Below the pieces are notes generated by a model. That model did not search any database, had not been told where the DNA came from, and worked only from the letters and a program-made list of their open reading frames with translations. Positions 14,841-23,214 of a DNA stretch of 38,986 nt are shown piece after piece (position 1 is the first letter of the stretch; every line of letters starts with the position of its first letter). The stretch is from Verrucomicrobiales bacterium. Lineage in GTDB: Bacteria; Verrucomicrobiota; Verrucomicrobiia; Limisphaerales; UBA11358. Where the stretch lies: positions 1 through 38,986 of the forward strand of contig JAQTQB010000018.1 in NCBI GenBank assembly GCA_028712475.1. The letters are read 5' to 3'. A program made the position numbers and the translations under genes.

Positions 14841-14867
14841 AAGGGGGAACTACGGCCCCCTTTTTTT
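14841..14867 (+). terminator. possible hairpin with T-run overlapping a stop codon
   Basis: AAGGGGG and CCCCCTT form a 7-bp stem with an 8-nt loop, followed by a T-run on the plus strand. On the minus strand the stem overlaps the stop codon of 14850-15134 and lacks a U-run. Its terminator role is therefore uncertain. Confidence 0.35.
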
Positions 14868-15134
14868 GGATGCCAGTGGATTGTTTTCTGAATTTTCCTT
14901 CGCCACCGCGATCATCTCTTCCATTCCTTCCTTGATCTCGTTGACCTGGGGATGCACTTCCTTGATGAGATCGTGTTCGATCTTGGACAGATTTTCGATG
15001 CGTTTGCCCTGCTCGCGAAGCTGATCCAAAAGCGCATTTTGCTTGGTTGAAAGCCGGCGCATCCACCAAAAGCACACGCCCCAACAGACGGTGCCGACCA
15101 CCGTCATCCAGAAGGCAAGGCTGGTTTTATCCAT
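14850..15134 (-). CDS. small membrane-anchored coiled-coil protein
   Basis: 94 aa from MDKTSLAF. One N-terminal membrane segment (about 6-24, WMTVVGTVCWGVCFWW) is followed by a long charged helix (RLSTKQNALLDQLREQGKRI to VAKENS), probably a coiled coil. No family recognised. Two palindromic promoters in tandem lie upstream (15215-15263 and 15299-15346). No clear Shine-Dalgarno. A TTG two codons upstream is a weaker start choice. Confidence 0.75.
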   Translation of the reverse strand: MDKTSLAFWMTVVGTVCWGVCFWWMRRLSTKQNALLDQLREQGKRIENLSKIEHDLIKEVHPQVNEIKEGMEEMIAVAKENSENNPLASKKRGP

Positions 15135-15214
15135 AATCAATCAAACGATGAATCTACAATCATCCGGCACAAAATAGAAAACCGGCGGCAGCATGTTTTG
15201 CAGCACCGGGCAGT

Positions 15215-15263
15215 CATCTTCGCGGAAACCTCATGAATCCTCCATGGGGTGTTCACCCCATGG
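15215..15263 (-). promoter_or_regulatory. palindromic promoter, copy 7 (perfect palindrome)
   Basis: Positions 15242-15263 form a perfect inverted repeat: CCATGGGGTG, then TT, then CACCCCATGG. It is the most symmetric operator in the window. The -10 candidate at the standard spacing (about 15215-15220, AAGATG) is poor, so this copy may act mainly as an operator. Confidence 0.65.
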
Positions 15264-15298
15264 CCTCTGAAGCTCCCAATATTCGTCATGGAATGATG

Positions 15299-15346
15299 AC
15301 AATACGCTGGAAAATTTGCGGCCGCCACGGGGTGTTCACGCCATCG
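15299..15346 (-). promoter_or_regulatory. palindromic promoter, copy 8, overlapping GH130 3' end
   Basis: The degenerate repeat at 15325-15346 has GGGGTGTTCACGCC at its core. TATTGT (15299-15304) sits 21 nt downstream, exactly the standard spacing. It overlaps the last codons of the GH130 gene and lies 83 bp from copy 7. It could start transcription of the membrane-coil gene. Confidence 0.55.
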
Positions 15347-16802
15347 CCGCCAGCAGTTCATTTAGGGAAACGGTGGCGAAACTGGCGGCGGAGTCGCTCA
15401 TCGCGTAGGGAATGATCAGTTCGCGCCCGTGCAGCAGCGCGCCACAGGTATAGACGACGTTTGGGACGTAGCCTTCGCGCTCGGTTTCGTTCGGGCACAG
15501 CAACGGTTCGCGCAGACGGCCGATGACGCGCGTCGGATCGTTCAAGTCGAGCAGAAACGCGCCGATACAATACTTCCGCATCGCGCCGACGCCGTGGCTC
15601 AATACCAGCCAGCCCGCCTCCGTTTCAATCGGCGAACCGCAGTTGCCCAGCTTGAAAAATTCCCACGGTTGTGCGGGCGAAAGCAATATTTCCGGCCCGG
15701 TCCAAAAATGAATGTTGTCGGAAAACATGATCAAAATGTTCTCGTCGTCCTGGCGCGAGAGCATGACGAACCTCCCGTTGATTTTGCGCGGGAACAGCGC
15801 CATGCCCTTGTTCTGCACGGCGGGGCCGTTGAGCGTGCTGAATTTGAAATGCACGAAGTCGGGCGTCTCCAGCAGCTGCGGCAGGATGATTTTCCCGTCG
15901 TAGGCGGTGTAGGTCGCGTAGTGGGTGAAGCCGCCGTCATCCTGCTGGAAGCGCACGAAGCGCGCGTCCTCGATGCCGTTGCTCTGGCTGGGTGCGGACG
16001 GGAAGATGACGCGCTGCGAAATGCGGCTGTCCGGCGCGAAGTTCACCTCATAATTCGATTCTGCCAGCAACAGGATGCCGCGCGCGGCGCGGATCGCCGT
16101 GGCGTCGGAGGTGTCCTCCGTCAGGCCCGATGCCAGGAGAACCGCGTGCAGTTCCTTCAACGTGAAATCCTCGTGCAGCTTGTCCAGCACGCGCCGGCAA
16201 AAATCATTTTGCACGCCCGCCTCCTGAAGTTTGTTGGCAAACAAGCCTTTGACGTAGGCGACATTGGGCACGCGCTCCGGCTCCATCACGAACGGCACGG
16301 GCGGCGTAAGCGTGATGCGATGTTGCGCGGTGACCTTGCCCTCGCGGAAGGTGATTGAAGAGATGTGGCCTTCGCCCGTGGCGCGCAAGCTCAAGATGAA
16401 ACGCAGCGCGCCCTTCGGCATGCCGCTCTGGTCGGGATGCGGCACGATGGACGGATTGAACAGCGCGGCGGACTCCGGCGAATATTCGTGCGTGAAGTAG
16501 GCGCCGATGAGCATCTGCCGTTCCGGCGACGGCAGCGCCTGAACATCCGGCTCGATGTGAATCTTCACCTGCGCGAAGCGTTTGCTGAAAATTTCTTCCA
16601 CGCGCTCGTGCCGGTCCGCAAATTCGCCGAACACCTGGTGCAAGAGGCGCACGACGGCCTCCTCCGGCATGGCCATCACCCGCGCGATGATGCGCCGCGA
16701 GATGTCATCGGTGCTGGGCCGGAACGGGCGCAGCAGCACGCGCGACCGGTCGGGAATGATTGTCGGCCCGATGCGCCGGGCGTGGAGAGTGGTGGTTTTC
16801 AA
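15336..16802 (-). CDS. GH130 family glycoside phosphorylase/hydrolase
   Basis: 488 aa. A helical N-terminal region (about 1-170) precedes a five-bladed propeller of the GH130 type: NGIEDARFVRF, ILLSPAQPWEFFKLGNCGSPIETEAGWLVLSHGVG, and PNVVYTCGALLHGRELIIPY near the end. GH130 enzymes phosphorolyse or hydrolyse beta-mannosides. The gene starts 12 nt after the GT4 gene stop, forming a two-gene unit. No signal peptide, so cytoplasmic. Exact linkage specificity cannot be read. Confidence 0.9.
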   Translation of the reverse strand: MKTTTLHARRIGPTIIPDRSRVLLRPFRPSTDDISRRIIARVMAMPEEAVVRLLHQVFGEFADRHERVEEIFSKRFAQVKIHIEPDVQALPSPERQMLIGAYFTHEYSPESAALFNPSIVPHPDQSGMPKGALRFILSLRATGEGHISSITFREGKVTAQHRITLTPPVPFVMEPERVPNVAYVKGLFANKLQEAGVQNDFCRRVLDKLHEDFTLKELHAVLLASGLTEDTSDATAIRAARGILLLAESNYEVNFAPDSRISQRVIFPSAPSQSNGIEDARFVRFQQDDGGFTHYATYTAYDGKIILPQLLETPDFVHFKFSTLNGPAVQNKGMALFPRKINGRFVMLSRQDDENILIMFSDNIHFWTGPEILLSPAQPWEFFKLGNCGSPIETEAGWLVLSHGVGAMRKYCIGAFLLDLNDPTRVIGRLREPLLCPNETEREGYVPNVVYTCGALLHGRELIIPYAMSDSAASFATVSLNELLAAMA

Positions 16803-16814
16803 AATAAGTTGCGG

Positions 16815-19097
16815 CTATTCGGCGGGTGTTTCCTTGAAACTGGTGAGGGTGTTGTGCAGCCCCTGCATTTCCGCGAGCGACAGCAGAAACGCCAGCGTGG
16901 ATTCCGCGCCCTGGTTCTGGCTCAACCGGTCCACGTGCAAACCATCGCGGCAGCCGCCGGTGGCCGGGTCGTAGAGCGCGAGGCCCAGGTCATTGCGGCC
17001 GAGAAACCACTCGAACGCGCGGCGCGCTTCCGCCACCCAGAACATGTCGCCCGTGGCGTGATACGCCTCGATGCAGGCTGAAACCGTGACCTGGGCTTCG
17101 ATGGGCTGTTGATCGAAGCCCGCCCGCTCCCTGCCGCGCGGGAAAAATCCGTTCGATCCGATCGGGCGAAACGAGCCGGAATCCGAGGTCTGAATTTTTA
17201 TCAGCCAGCGTAGGGTCTTGAGGCCGAGTTCCAGTATTGTTCCATTGCCGATGCAACGGCCGTTGAGAATCATCGCGTGCGGCAGCTTGGCGTTCGCATA
17301 CGAAACCACTTCTTCAAACCACTGCCACTCATCGGTCGCGGCGTCGGCATAACGCTGCATGAGTTTGGCCGTGAGCGATTCGCGGATCTGGCCCGCGCGC
17401 CGGTCGCCGCCGAACCGCCGCAGGTATTCGTCAATGCCGATGAGCGTGAAGGCCCAGGCGCGCGGCGATGCAAATTCGGCGGCCACGGGCAGCGCCTGTT
17501 CAAAGAGTTGCGCGGCGAGCATCTGAAAGCTGCCCTGACCGGCCTGCGACACGCACAACCCCAGCGCCCACAGCGCGTGGCCATGGCAATCTTCCGAGCC
17601 GATGTCCTCCAGCCAGCGCCGCTCGAAGCTCATGAAATTGCGGAAGCGTCCGCGCTGCCGGTCGAACGCGTAATTGAGATACGCCGCGTAGGTCGCGGCG
17701 TGCGCGCCAAGTTGCGGCGAACTGTGTCCCAGCTTTTGCAGCATCAAAGCCAGCACCAGCGCGCGGGCGTTGTCGTCCGTGCAGTAGCCTTCGGCAAAAT
17801 TCGGCACGGTGAAACTCGCGTGCTGGAAGATGCCGGTCGAATCGCTCATGCGAAACAAATGATCCAGCTTCATCTCCGGCAACAGCCCGGGCTGTTCATC
17901 GAGCGTCTTGATGGGCGAGGATTTTCTTCCCACGAAACTGTGGTCGTGGCGCGCCTGCTCGAAGGATTTCACATAAAGCTGCGCCACGCGGCTCCACACC
18001 ATGTCGCGCCCCAGCTTGTAGGCGTTCTTGCGCATCGTGTGGCGCAGCGGTTCGTCAAGCAGCAGTTCCACCACGGCGACGGCGATGGCTTTGGCGTCGC
18101 GGAACGGCACCAGTTTGCCGCGCTCCGCCGTCAGCAATTCCGCCGCGTGCCAGTAGGGCGTGGACACCACGGCGTTGCCCGCGCCGAACGCATACGCCAG
18201 CGTGCCGGATGTGATCTGCGACTCGGTCAGATAAGGCGTGAGATAAATGTCCGCCGCGCCGATGAACCGCATCAGTTCCTCCAGCTCGACGAAGCGGTTG
18301 AAGAACACGACGTTTTTTTGCACGCCCAAATCTTTGGCCAGCCGTTCCAAGCTCAAACGATATGCCTCGCCCTCATCGCGCAGCAGATTCGGATGCGTCT
18401 GGCCCAGCACGATGTAAACAATGTTGGGAAATTCCCGTATGATTTCCGGCAGCGCGCGCAGCGCGTATTCGATTCCCTTGTTTGGCGAGAGCAGGCCGAA
18501 CGTGAGCAACACCTGCCTGCCGGCCACGCCGAATTCGTCCTTGAAATAATTCGGGTCGGCGAACGGCATGTCGGGAATGCCGTGCGGGATGAGGTCAATT
18601 TTGTTCGCCGGCGCGTGATAAACGTCGCGCAGAAATTCCGTGCCACGCTCGCTCATCACGACGAGCCGCGTCGAGCGGCGGATCAGCTCGCGCATCACGC
18701 GCCGTTGATCTTCGTTCGGCTCGCGCAACACCGTGTGCAAGGTCGTGACGATGGGCATTTGCAATTCGCGCAGCAGCGCCAGCACATGGCTGCCCGCCGG
18801 CCCGCCGAATATGCCGAACTCATGCTCCACGCAAACCACGTCCACGTCCGTGATGTTCAGGAAATCGGCGGCGCGCAGATAGGACGGCAGGTCTTGTTCC
18901 GCAATCTCGAAGCGCACCTCCGCCGGATAATCGTAGCCGCCCGCAAGATCATTGACCGGCACGACCGGGCATTGCAGCGCCGGAAACTCTTTAGCCACCG
19001 CGCAGCGCAAGTCTGTCGTGAACGTGGCGATGCCGCATTTGCGCGGCAGATAATCGCCGAGAAACGCGACTTTGTGGATGCTGGATGATTGTTTCAT
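16815..19097 (-). CDS. GT4 glycosyltransferase with C-terminal alpha/alpha-barrel domain
   Basis: 760 aa from MKQSSSIHKVAFLGDY; the upstream extension reads as non-coding. Residues about 8-385 form a GT-B, family 4 glycosyltransferase (PRKCGIATFTTDLR, LTFGLLSPNKGIEYALRALP, VVSTPYWHAAELL). Residues about 430-745 resemble a six-hairpin alpha/alpha toroid seen in glycan-processing enzymes (GYCTDDNARALVLALML, CHGHALWALG). The pairing with GH130 suggests synthesis or turnover of a mannose-type oligosaccharide. No palindromic promoter precedes it, in contrast to most neighbouring units. Confidence 0.85.
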   Translation of the reverse strand: MKQSSSIHKVAFLGDYLPRKCGIATFTTDLRCAVAKEFPALQCPVVPVNDLAGGYDYPAEVRFEIAEQDLPSYLRAADFLNITDVDVVCVEHEFGIFGGPAGSHVLALLRELQMPIVTTLHTVLREPNEDQRRVMRELIRRSTRLVVMSERGTEFLRDVYHAPANKIDLIPHGIPDMPFADPNYFKDEFGVAGRQVLLTFGLLSPNKGIEYALRALPEIIREFPNIVYIVLGQTHPNLLRDEGEAYRLSLERLAKDLGVQKNVVFFNRFVELEELMRFIGAADIYLTPYLTESQITSGTLAYAFGAGNAVVSTPYWHAAELLTAERGKLVPFRDAKAIAVAVVELLLDEPLRHTMRKNAYKLGRDMVWSRVAQLYVKSFEQARHDHSFVGRKSSPIKTLDEQPGLLPEMKLDHLFRMSDSTGIFQHASFTVPNFAEGYCTDDNARALVLALMLQKLGHSSPQLGAHAATYAAYLNYAFDRQRGRFRNFMSFERRWLEDIGSEDCHGHALWALGLCVSQAGQGSFQMLAAQLFEQALPVAAEFASPRAWAFTLIGIDEYLRRFGGDRRAGQIRESLTAKLMQRYADAATDEWQWFEEVVSYANAKLPHAMILNGRCIGNGTILELGLKTLRWLIKIQTSDSGSFRPIGSNGFFPRGRERAGFDQQPIEAQVTVSACIEAYHATGDMFWVAEARRAFEWFLGRNDLGLALYDPATGGCRDGLHVDRLSQNQGAESTLAFLLSLAEMQGLHNTLTSFKETPAE

Positions 19098-19183
19098 GGA
19101 ACGCAGTCTTCGCCATCCTACGCAAGCATCGCTCCGCTTTATGATTGCACCCGATCTTGCTTGCATGACTTTAGCGCGACAAA

Positions 19184-19216
19184 GCCCCCTCGAACCACAT
19201 GCGGGTTCGAGGGGGC
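19184..19216 (-). terminator. 13-bp stem terminator-like hairpin after CHRD gene
   Basis: A perfect 13-bp inverted repeat (GCCCCCTCGAACC / GGTTCGAGGGGGC) with a 7-nt loop lies 40 nt past the CHRD gene stop. In the transcript it is followed by UUUGUCG, a weak U-run. Probably ends the CHRD transcript. Confidence 0.65.
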
Positions 19217-19256
19217 AAGTCTCTGCCGTCAACATCCTGATGTCACGGCCTGATTC

Positions 19257-20405
19257 TTATTTTTTACCTTGGTCGTGCGGCACGGTCACGGTCAAAGTCG
19301 CCGGCGCGGAAAGATTACCCGCACAGTCCTGCGCTTGAACGGTGATGGTATAGACACGGCCACTGCCGTTGCCAGCACGCTCGGCACGCAAACTCAATCC
19401 ATGATTCCCCGTGATGACAAAATCCGGGGTGGTATTGCCAGCACCTTTGTCTTTACCTTTGCCTTTGCCTTTGCCGGAGGCGAGCAGTTCGTTGCTCGTC
19501 ACGGATACTATCTTCCAATCAGCCACGCAGCACGCTTCCACCGTGGCCACAACGATGCTTACGGGAACCAACTTATGGTTCGGCGGCCACAGTGTGGTGG
19601 GATAGGACGTGGCGCTGGTGATCACCGGCGCAATCGTGTCCTGCACGATGATCGTGCTTTCACAGGACGTCTGGCCGCCGTTGCTGTCGGCCACGGTCAC
19701 GCCCACGATGTTGGTGCCCAGTTCCAGGTTCGCCGCCAGCACGACCGCCACATTCGTGGTGCCGCTCTGTGGCACTTGGTTCGTCTGGACGTTCACGCCG
19801 TTCACTGTCCACGTCACGGTCATCGCTTCGCCGGCTGCGCTGGCCACTTGTGCGGTCAGGTTGGTCGGTTGACCGGTGCATTCCATGGTGAAATCACCGG
19901 GACAGACCAGCGTCGGCGCGGTCGCGACAATTGGAACGAGTTGTCCGCGAATTTCGCCGTTGGTGTTGCTGTCCGTCGCGATCACGATGTAATCCAGGCC
20001 GGCGAGCAGGTTGGAAGACTGCTCGCTGGTGAGCACGACGGATCCGAAGATGACCCCGCCGTTCGTCGGCTCAATGGCCGGGAAAGTGAAGGGGCTTAGA
20101 TCAAAGAGAACCGCCGCATTGGTGCCGGCCGGAGCCGGACCGTTGAGGCTCACCGCCGTGGCCTGGCCGGTCAGGTTGGAGAAACCCGCCGCTGCGCCAT
20201 AACCGATGGCGAAGGAGAGCGTGGAATTGGTGGTCTGCAGGGCGATGCCGCCGGAAATAGTGTTGCCTGATCCGGTGCTGTTGGTGACGGCAGGAACCAC
20301 GTTGGTGGGGTTGAGTCCGTCCGGTGCGAGGTTGAATTTGACTATGTCGGCTTGTGCGACCGCCAGGGCCGAACAAAGGGTCAGGAGGCTTAATGTTTTT
20401 TTCAT
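19257..20405 (-). CDS. secreted CHRD-domain protein
   Basis: 382 aa. Signal peptide MKKTLSLLTLCSALAVAQA. A CHRD domain occupies about residues 20-160 (FNLAPDGLNPTNVVPAV, FGSVVLTSEQSSNLLAGLDYIVIAT, NGEIRGQLVP). Two Ig/HYR-like beta regions follow, including LWPPNHKLVPVSI. A Lys/Gly stretch (GKGKGKGKDKGAG, about 310) is a low-complexity insert. Likely periplasmic or extracellular; CHRD function in bacteria is unknown. Promoter copy 9 and a 5' hairpin lie upstream, and a strong hairpin follows the stop codon. Confidence 0.85.
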   Translation of the reverse strand: MKKTLSLLTLCSALAVAQADIVKFNLAPDGLNPTNVVPAVTNSTGSGNTISGGIALQTTNSTLSFAIGYGAAAGFSNLTGQATAVSLNGPAPAGTNAAVLFDLSPFTFPAIEPTNGGVIFGSVVLTSEQSSNLLAGLDYIVIATDSNTNGEIRGQLVPIVATAPTLVCPGDFTMECTGQPTNLTAQVASAAGEAMTVTWTVNGVNVQTNQVPQSGTTNVAVVLAANLELGTNIVGVTVADSNGGQTSCESTIIVQDTIAPVITSATSYPTTLWPPNHKLVPVSIVVATVEACCVADWKIVSVTSNELLASGKGKGKGKDKGAGNTTPDFVITGNHGLSLRAERAGNGSGRVYTITVQAQDCAGNLSAPATLTVTVPHDQGKK

Positions 20406-20444
20406 AACTGATGTTTAGTTTTTAATTGAATTGTGTTTTCCATT

Positions 20445-20469
20445 GATGTGAGAAAGTTTTTCTCTCATC
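20445..20469 (-). promoter_or_regulatory. 5'-end stem-loop in CHRD leader
   Basis: An 11-bp stem with one mismatch (GATGAGAGAAA / TTTCTCACATC in gene direction) and a 3-nt loop. With +1 predicted at 20472, the hairpin occupies about +4 to +28 and could protect the mRNA 5' end. Confidence 0.45.
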
Positions 20470-20478
20470 GCTGAAGAG

Positions 20479-20525
20479 ACACTAAACTAACCAGCCTTGC
20501 GGATCCCATGGGGTGTTTCCCCCAG
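20479..20525 (-). promoter_or_regulatory. palindromic promoter, copy 9
   Basis: The inverted repeat 20506-20525 (GGGGGAAACACCCCATGG core) has TAGTGT (20479-20484) starting 22 nt downstream. It drives the CHRD gene at 20405 with a leader of about 66 nt. Confidence 0.75.
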
Positions 20526-20596
20526 GATGCCATTTCAGACATAAACGGCGGGCAGGTGGGCCGCAGCTAAATCTTGGCCTGCCTGAACCGGGCAGC

Positions 20597-21274
20597 CTAA
20601 ATTACAGTCAATTGCACGCTGCTTTCGATGATGCCCGCGCTGATGGCGTAGCGCGTGAGTCCGGCGGTGTCGTGGATGTCGAGCTTCTGCATGAGATGCT
20701 CGCGGTGTTTCTCGACGGTCTTCATGCCGATGCCTAGTTCGGACGCGGTTTCCTTGTTGGCCTTGCCTTCGGCGATGAGTTGCAGCACTTCCATCTCGCG
20801 TGAAGTCAGTTGGACGGCTTTCTTTTTGAGCTGTCCCGTGCGGTCAAGCGATGGCGGGTTGAGACGGCCGAGACGCCGGGAAATAGAGGGGCTGAAAAAT
20901 ATTTTTCCCTTTTGGACTTCCCGGATCGCCCGGCACACGTCGTGGGCGGAGGTTTGCTTGAGCAGAAATCCCACGGCCCCGGACTCGGTGGCGTTTTTGA
21001 CATACGCGTCATCGCTGTGCGCGGAGAGCATGAGCACTTTGACGGCGGGCAGATCCTTGCGAATCTGCCGCGTGGCCTCCAAGCCGTTGAGCAGCGGCAT
21101 CGCGATGTCCATCAACACCACGTCGGGCCTGAATTTTTTGGCCATGGCGACGGCCTGGCGTCCGTCCTGTGCCTCGCCGACCACTTCGAAGTCGTTTTCG
21201 AGTTCGAGCATCTTGCGAAAACCCTCGCGCACAATCATGTGATCCTCTGCCAGCAGAACAGTAATTTTTTTCAT
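20597..21274 (-). CDS. NarL/FixJ-family response regulator
   Basis: 225 aa from the ATG at 21274. The receiver has Asp11, phospho-Asp56 in LMDIAMP, Ser in LSAHS and Lys in LLKQTS. The C-terminal LuxR helix-turn-helix (about 155-220) has LTSREMEVLQLIAEGKANKE and KTVEKHREHLMQKLDIHDT. It follows a HisKA_3 kinase by 18 nt and is the output end of the second Kai operon. Its helix-turn-helix tail (DTAGLTRYAISAGI) resembles that of the coiled-coil LuxR protein at 3704 (DVPGLVRFAMHAGL). Candidate regulator of the palindromic promoters. Confidence 0.92.
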   Translation of the reverse strand: MKKITVLLAEDHMIVREGFRKMLELENDFEVVGEAQDGRQAVAMAKKFRPDVVLMDIAMPLLNGLEATRQIRKDLPAVKVLMLSAHSDDAYVKNATESGAVGFLLKQTSAHDVCRAIREVQKGKIFFSPSISRRLGRLNPPSLDRTGQLKKKAVQLTSREMEVLQLIAEGKANKETASELGIGMKTVEKHREHLMQKLDIHDTAGLTRYAISAGIIESSVQLTVI

Positions 21275-21292
21275 GGTAATCAAAGTTTGGTT

Positions 21293-22519
21293 TTAGTGAA
21301 CGCGATTAGTCCGGCTTCTCCTCCCCCCCCCCCCCGGCTGGCGGTCAATTAGTGGAATTTGCGCAAGGATGGTCGTGCCTTTGCCCGGAGCGGATTTGAC
21401 ATTCAGGGTGCCGCCCACGTAGGTCGTCCGCTCGCGCATGCCGAGCAGGCCAAGACCGCCCTTTCTTTTTTGTCTGGCCGGATGATGATCCGGGTTGAAG
21501 CCGATCCCGTCATCCTTGATCGTCAACTGCACGAGGTCGCCCAGCTTCGTCAGATACACCGTCACATGGCGGGCGCTGGCATGCTTCTCCACGTTTTTCA
21601 AGGCTTCCTGGAGGACGCGGTAGAGTGCCAGCTCGGTGTCGGCGGGCAGCCGCGCGGTCAACTGCACGCAGGCCAGCTTGACGGACACGCCTGTCCGCTC
21701 CGCGAACTCCGTGCTGGTGTCCCGGAGAACGGCGACCAGACCCAGCTCGTCCAACACGCTGGGCCGCAGATTGCGTGAGATGCGCTCCACTTCTTCGGCC
21801 GTCTGGCCGAGCAGCTCGCGGAGTTTCACCGCCTCGCGCTTCGCCGATCCATCGTGCGGAGAAAGTTTGTTTGCCAGCGCCTGGCTGCGGACGAGGACGG
21901 CGCAGAGCAGCTGGGTGATGTTGTCGTGCAACTCAAGGGCCACGAACCTGCGCTCGGCTTCCTGCGCCTGCACCACGCGGTGCGTCAGAGTCCGCAGCAT
22001 TTCCTCATTGCGCCGGGCTTCCGTCATGTTCGTCACCACCATGCCGATGATCACGTCTTTGGAACCTTCGTTGGCCAGTTCCCGGATGGAAAGCAGCGCC
22101 GGGATCAGCGAACCGTCGCCGGCGTGGAGCAGCACGGGGATTTTGGAGCCGGATTTGGCGGACCGTTTCATGAGCGGCCGGAGCGTGGCCCGGTCTTCTT
22201 CGGAGAGAAAGCGGCGGAAGGAACTGCCCGTGACCTGCTCCAGCGGGCATTTGACCATTCGCGCGAAACACTGGTTGGCGTAAAGAATCGTCTTGTCCGC
22301 CGTCAGCGTCAGCGCGCCTTCGTTCATGGATTCTATGAGCATCCGGTAGGCGTGCTCGGCGCCTTCCAGCGTGAACACTTGCGAGTCTTGTTTGCCCGCG
22401 CCCATCACCGCATCCACTTCTCCCTGACGGATGGCACGCACCACTTCCTCCGCGTCGGCCAGCCGCGCGCGGAGGGCGGCGAGTTTGCGGACGGAACTTT
22501 TTTGGCGCGTGGTTTTCAA
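21293..22519 (-). CDS. PAS-HisKA_3 sensor histidine kinase (NarX-like)
   Basis: 408 aa. Short coiled coil (about 8-35), PAS domain (about 55-170), then HisKA_3 with phospho-His198 in LELHDNITQLL. The HATPase keeps DDGIGFNP and GLGLLGMRERTTYVGG. Soluble. The start ATG overlaps the stop of the KaiB gene (ATGA). The 3' end carries 13 consecutive G in the coding strand, encoding PGGGG. Gain or loss of one G changes the C-terminus, and minus one would extend it towards the regulator start. Partner of the adjacent NarL regulator. Confidence 0.92.
   Translation of the reverse strand: MKTTRQKSSVRKLAALRARLADAEEVVRAIRQGEVDAVMGAGKQDSQVFTLEGAEHAYRMLIESMNEGALTLTADKTILYANQCFARMVKCPLEQVTGSSFRRFLSEEDRATLRPLMKRSAKSGSKIPVLLHAGDGSLIPALLSIRELANEGSKDVIIGMVVTNMTEARRNEEMLRTLTHRVVQAQEAERRFVALELHDNITQLLCAVLVRSQALANKLSPHDGSAKREAVKLRELLGQTAEEVERISRNLRPSVLDELGLVAVLRDTSTEFAERTGVSVKLACVQLTARLPADTELALYRVLQEALKNVEKHASARHVTVYLTKLGDLVQLTIKDDGIGFNPDHHPARQKRKGGLGLLGMRERTTYVGGTLNVKSAPGKGTTILAQIPLIDRQPGGGGRRSRTNRVH
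21323..21335 (-). repeat. 13-nt G homopolymer in kinase 3' end
   Basis: Thirteen C on the plus strand (G in the gene) lie about 30 nt before the kinase stop codon. With 12 G the frame reads on for about 18 residues to near the regulator start. With 14 G it ends after PGGGGEEKPD. It may be a slippage hotspot or an assembly error. Confidence 0.9.
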
Positions 22520-22869
22520 AGCGTGATTTTACCTTTTTTAATCAAGTCCAGCTCGACGAGCAGGCCGGAGATGTTTGCCAGGCTGCCGATGAGCCGGCGC
22601 AACGGCGGCGGGAATTCGATGATGAGCGTCGGGGTCGCGACAATCTGGTTCTCGCGCGCCAGTTTGGGCTGCTGATAGATGTCTATCACTTTCAGATTGC
22701 AGCCGCCTTTCAGTTCCACCTCGCACAGTTGACGGACGCGCAGGACGGCCTGGCGCGAGCGGGCCGTGGCCCCCGCCACGAACAGGCGCAGGACGTATTT
22801 GCTCTTGCGCCGGGCAGTTCGGGACTTCGCAACTGCCTTGTTCGCGCGTCTGGCTTTATTTGTTTTCAC
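22516..22869 (-). CDS. KaiB-like protein 1
   Basis: 117 aa. A basic N-terminal extension (about 1-22) leads to a thioredoxin-like KaiB domain: YVLRLFVAGATARSRQAV, LKVIDIYQQPKLARENQIVATPTLI and a C-terminal GLLVELDL. KaiB binds KaiC hexamers and, in cyanobacteria, relays phosphorylation state to output kinases. Starts 15 nt after KaiB-like protein 2 and overlaps the kinase start (ATGA). The basic extension is longer than in typical KaiB (about 100 aa). Confidence 0.92.
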   Translation of the reverse strand: MKTNKARRANKAVAKSRTARRKSKYVLRLFVAGATARSRQAVLRVRQLCEVELKGGCNLKVIDIYQQPKLARENQIVATPTLIIEFPPPLRRLIGSLANISGLLVELDLIKKGKITL

Positions 22870-22884
22870 GGGCGTTCGTCTCGG

Positions 22885-23214
22885 TTAATTGACAGGGCGC
22901 AAATCCAAGCCGACGAGCACGCGCTCGGTGTCGGAAAGGTTGCCCAGGATGGTTCGCACGGGTTTCGGCAATTTGCGCACCACCGTGGGAATGGCCAGAA
23001 TCTGGGCGCCTTTGGCCAGATGGGGATGCTTTAGCAAATCAATCACCTTGATGCGATAGATGCCTTTGAGGTGGCTTTCGCAGAGCCTTTTCAGGTTCGC
23101 GAATGCGGTCTGCGATTTGGCTGTCGAGTCCATCACATAAAGGCGCAGTTGCCAGAGTTTGGCGGGCTGGCGTTTTGAGACGGTGGCACGTCGTTTCACC
23201 GTTTTAGTTTTCAT
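22885..23214 (-). CDS. KaiB-like protein 2
   Basis: 109 aa. Basic N-terminal extension, then a KaiB fold: WQLRLYVMDSTAKSQTAF, IKVIDLLKHPHLAKGAQILA, IPTVVRKLPKPVRTILGNLS. It differs substantially from the adjacent KaiB, so the two are diverged paralogues that may bind KaiC in different states or bind different partners. Start ATG overlaps the KaiC stop (ATGA). Confidence 0.92.
   Translation of the reverse strand: MKTKTVKRRATVSKRQPAKLWQLRLYVMDSTAKSQTAFANLKRLCESHLKGIYRIKVIDLLKHPHLAKGAQILAIPTVVRKLPKPVRTILGNLSDTERVLVGLDLRPVN

Noticed and set aside
17277..19088. 603-codon plus-strand open frame
   Set aside because: It is antisense to the GT4 glycosyltransferase, whose protein motifs are clear. 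The plus-frame translation is Arg/His/Gln-rich with no domain, a typical high-GC shadow.
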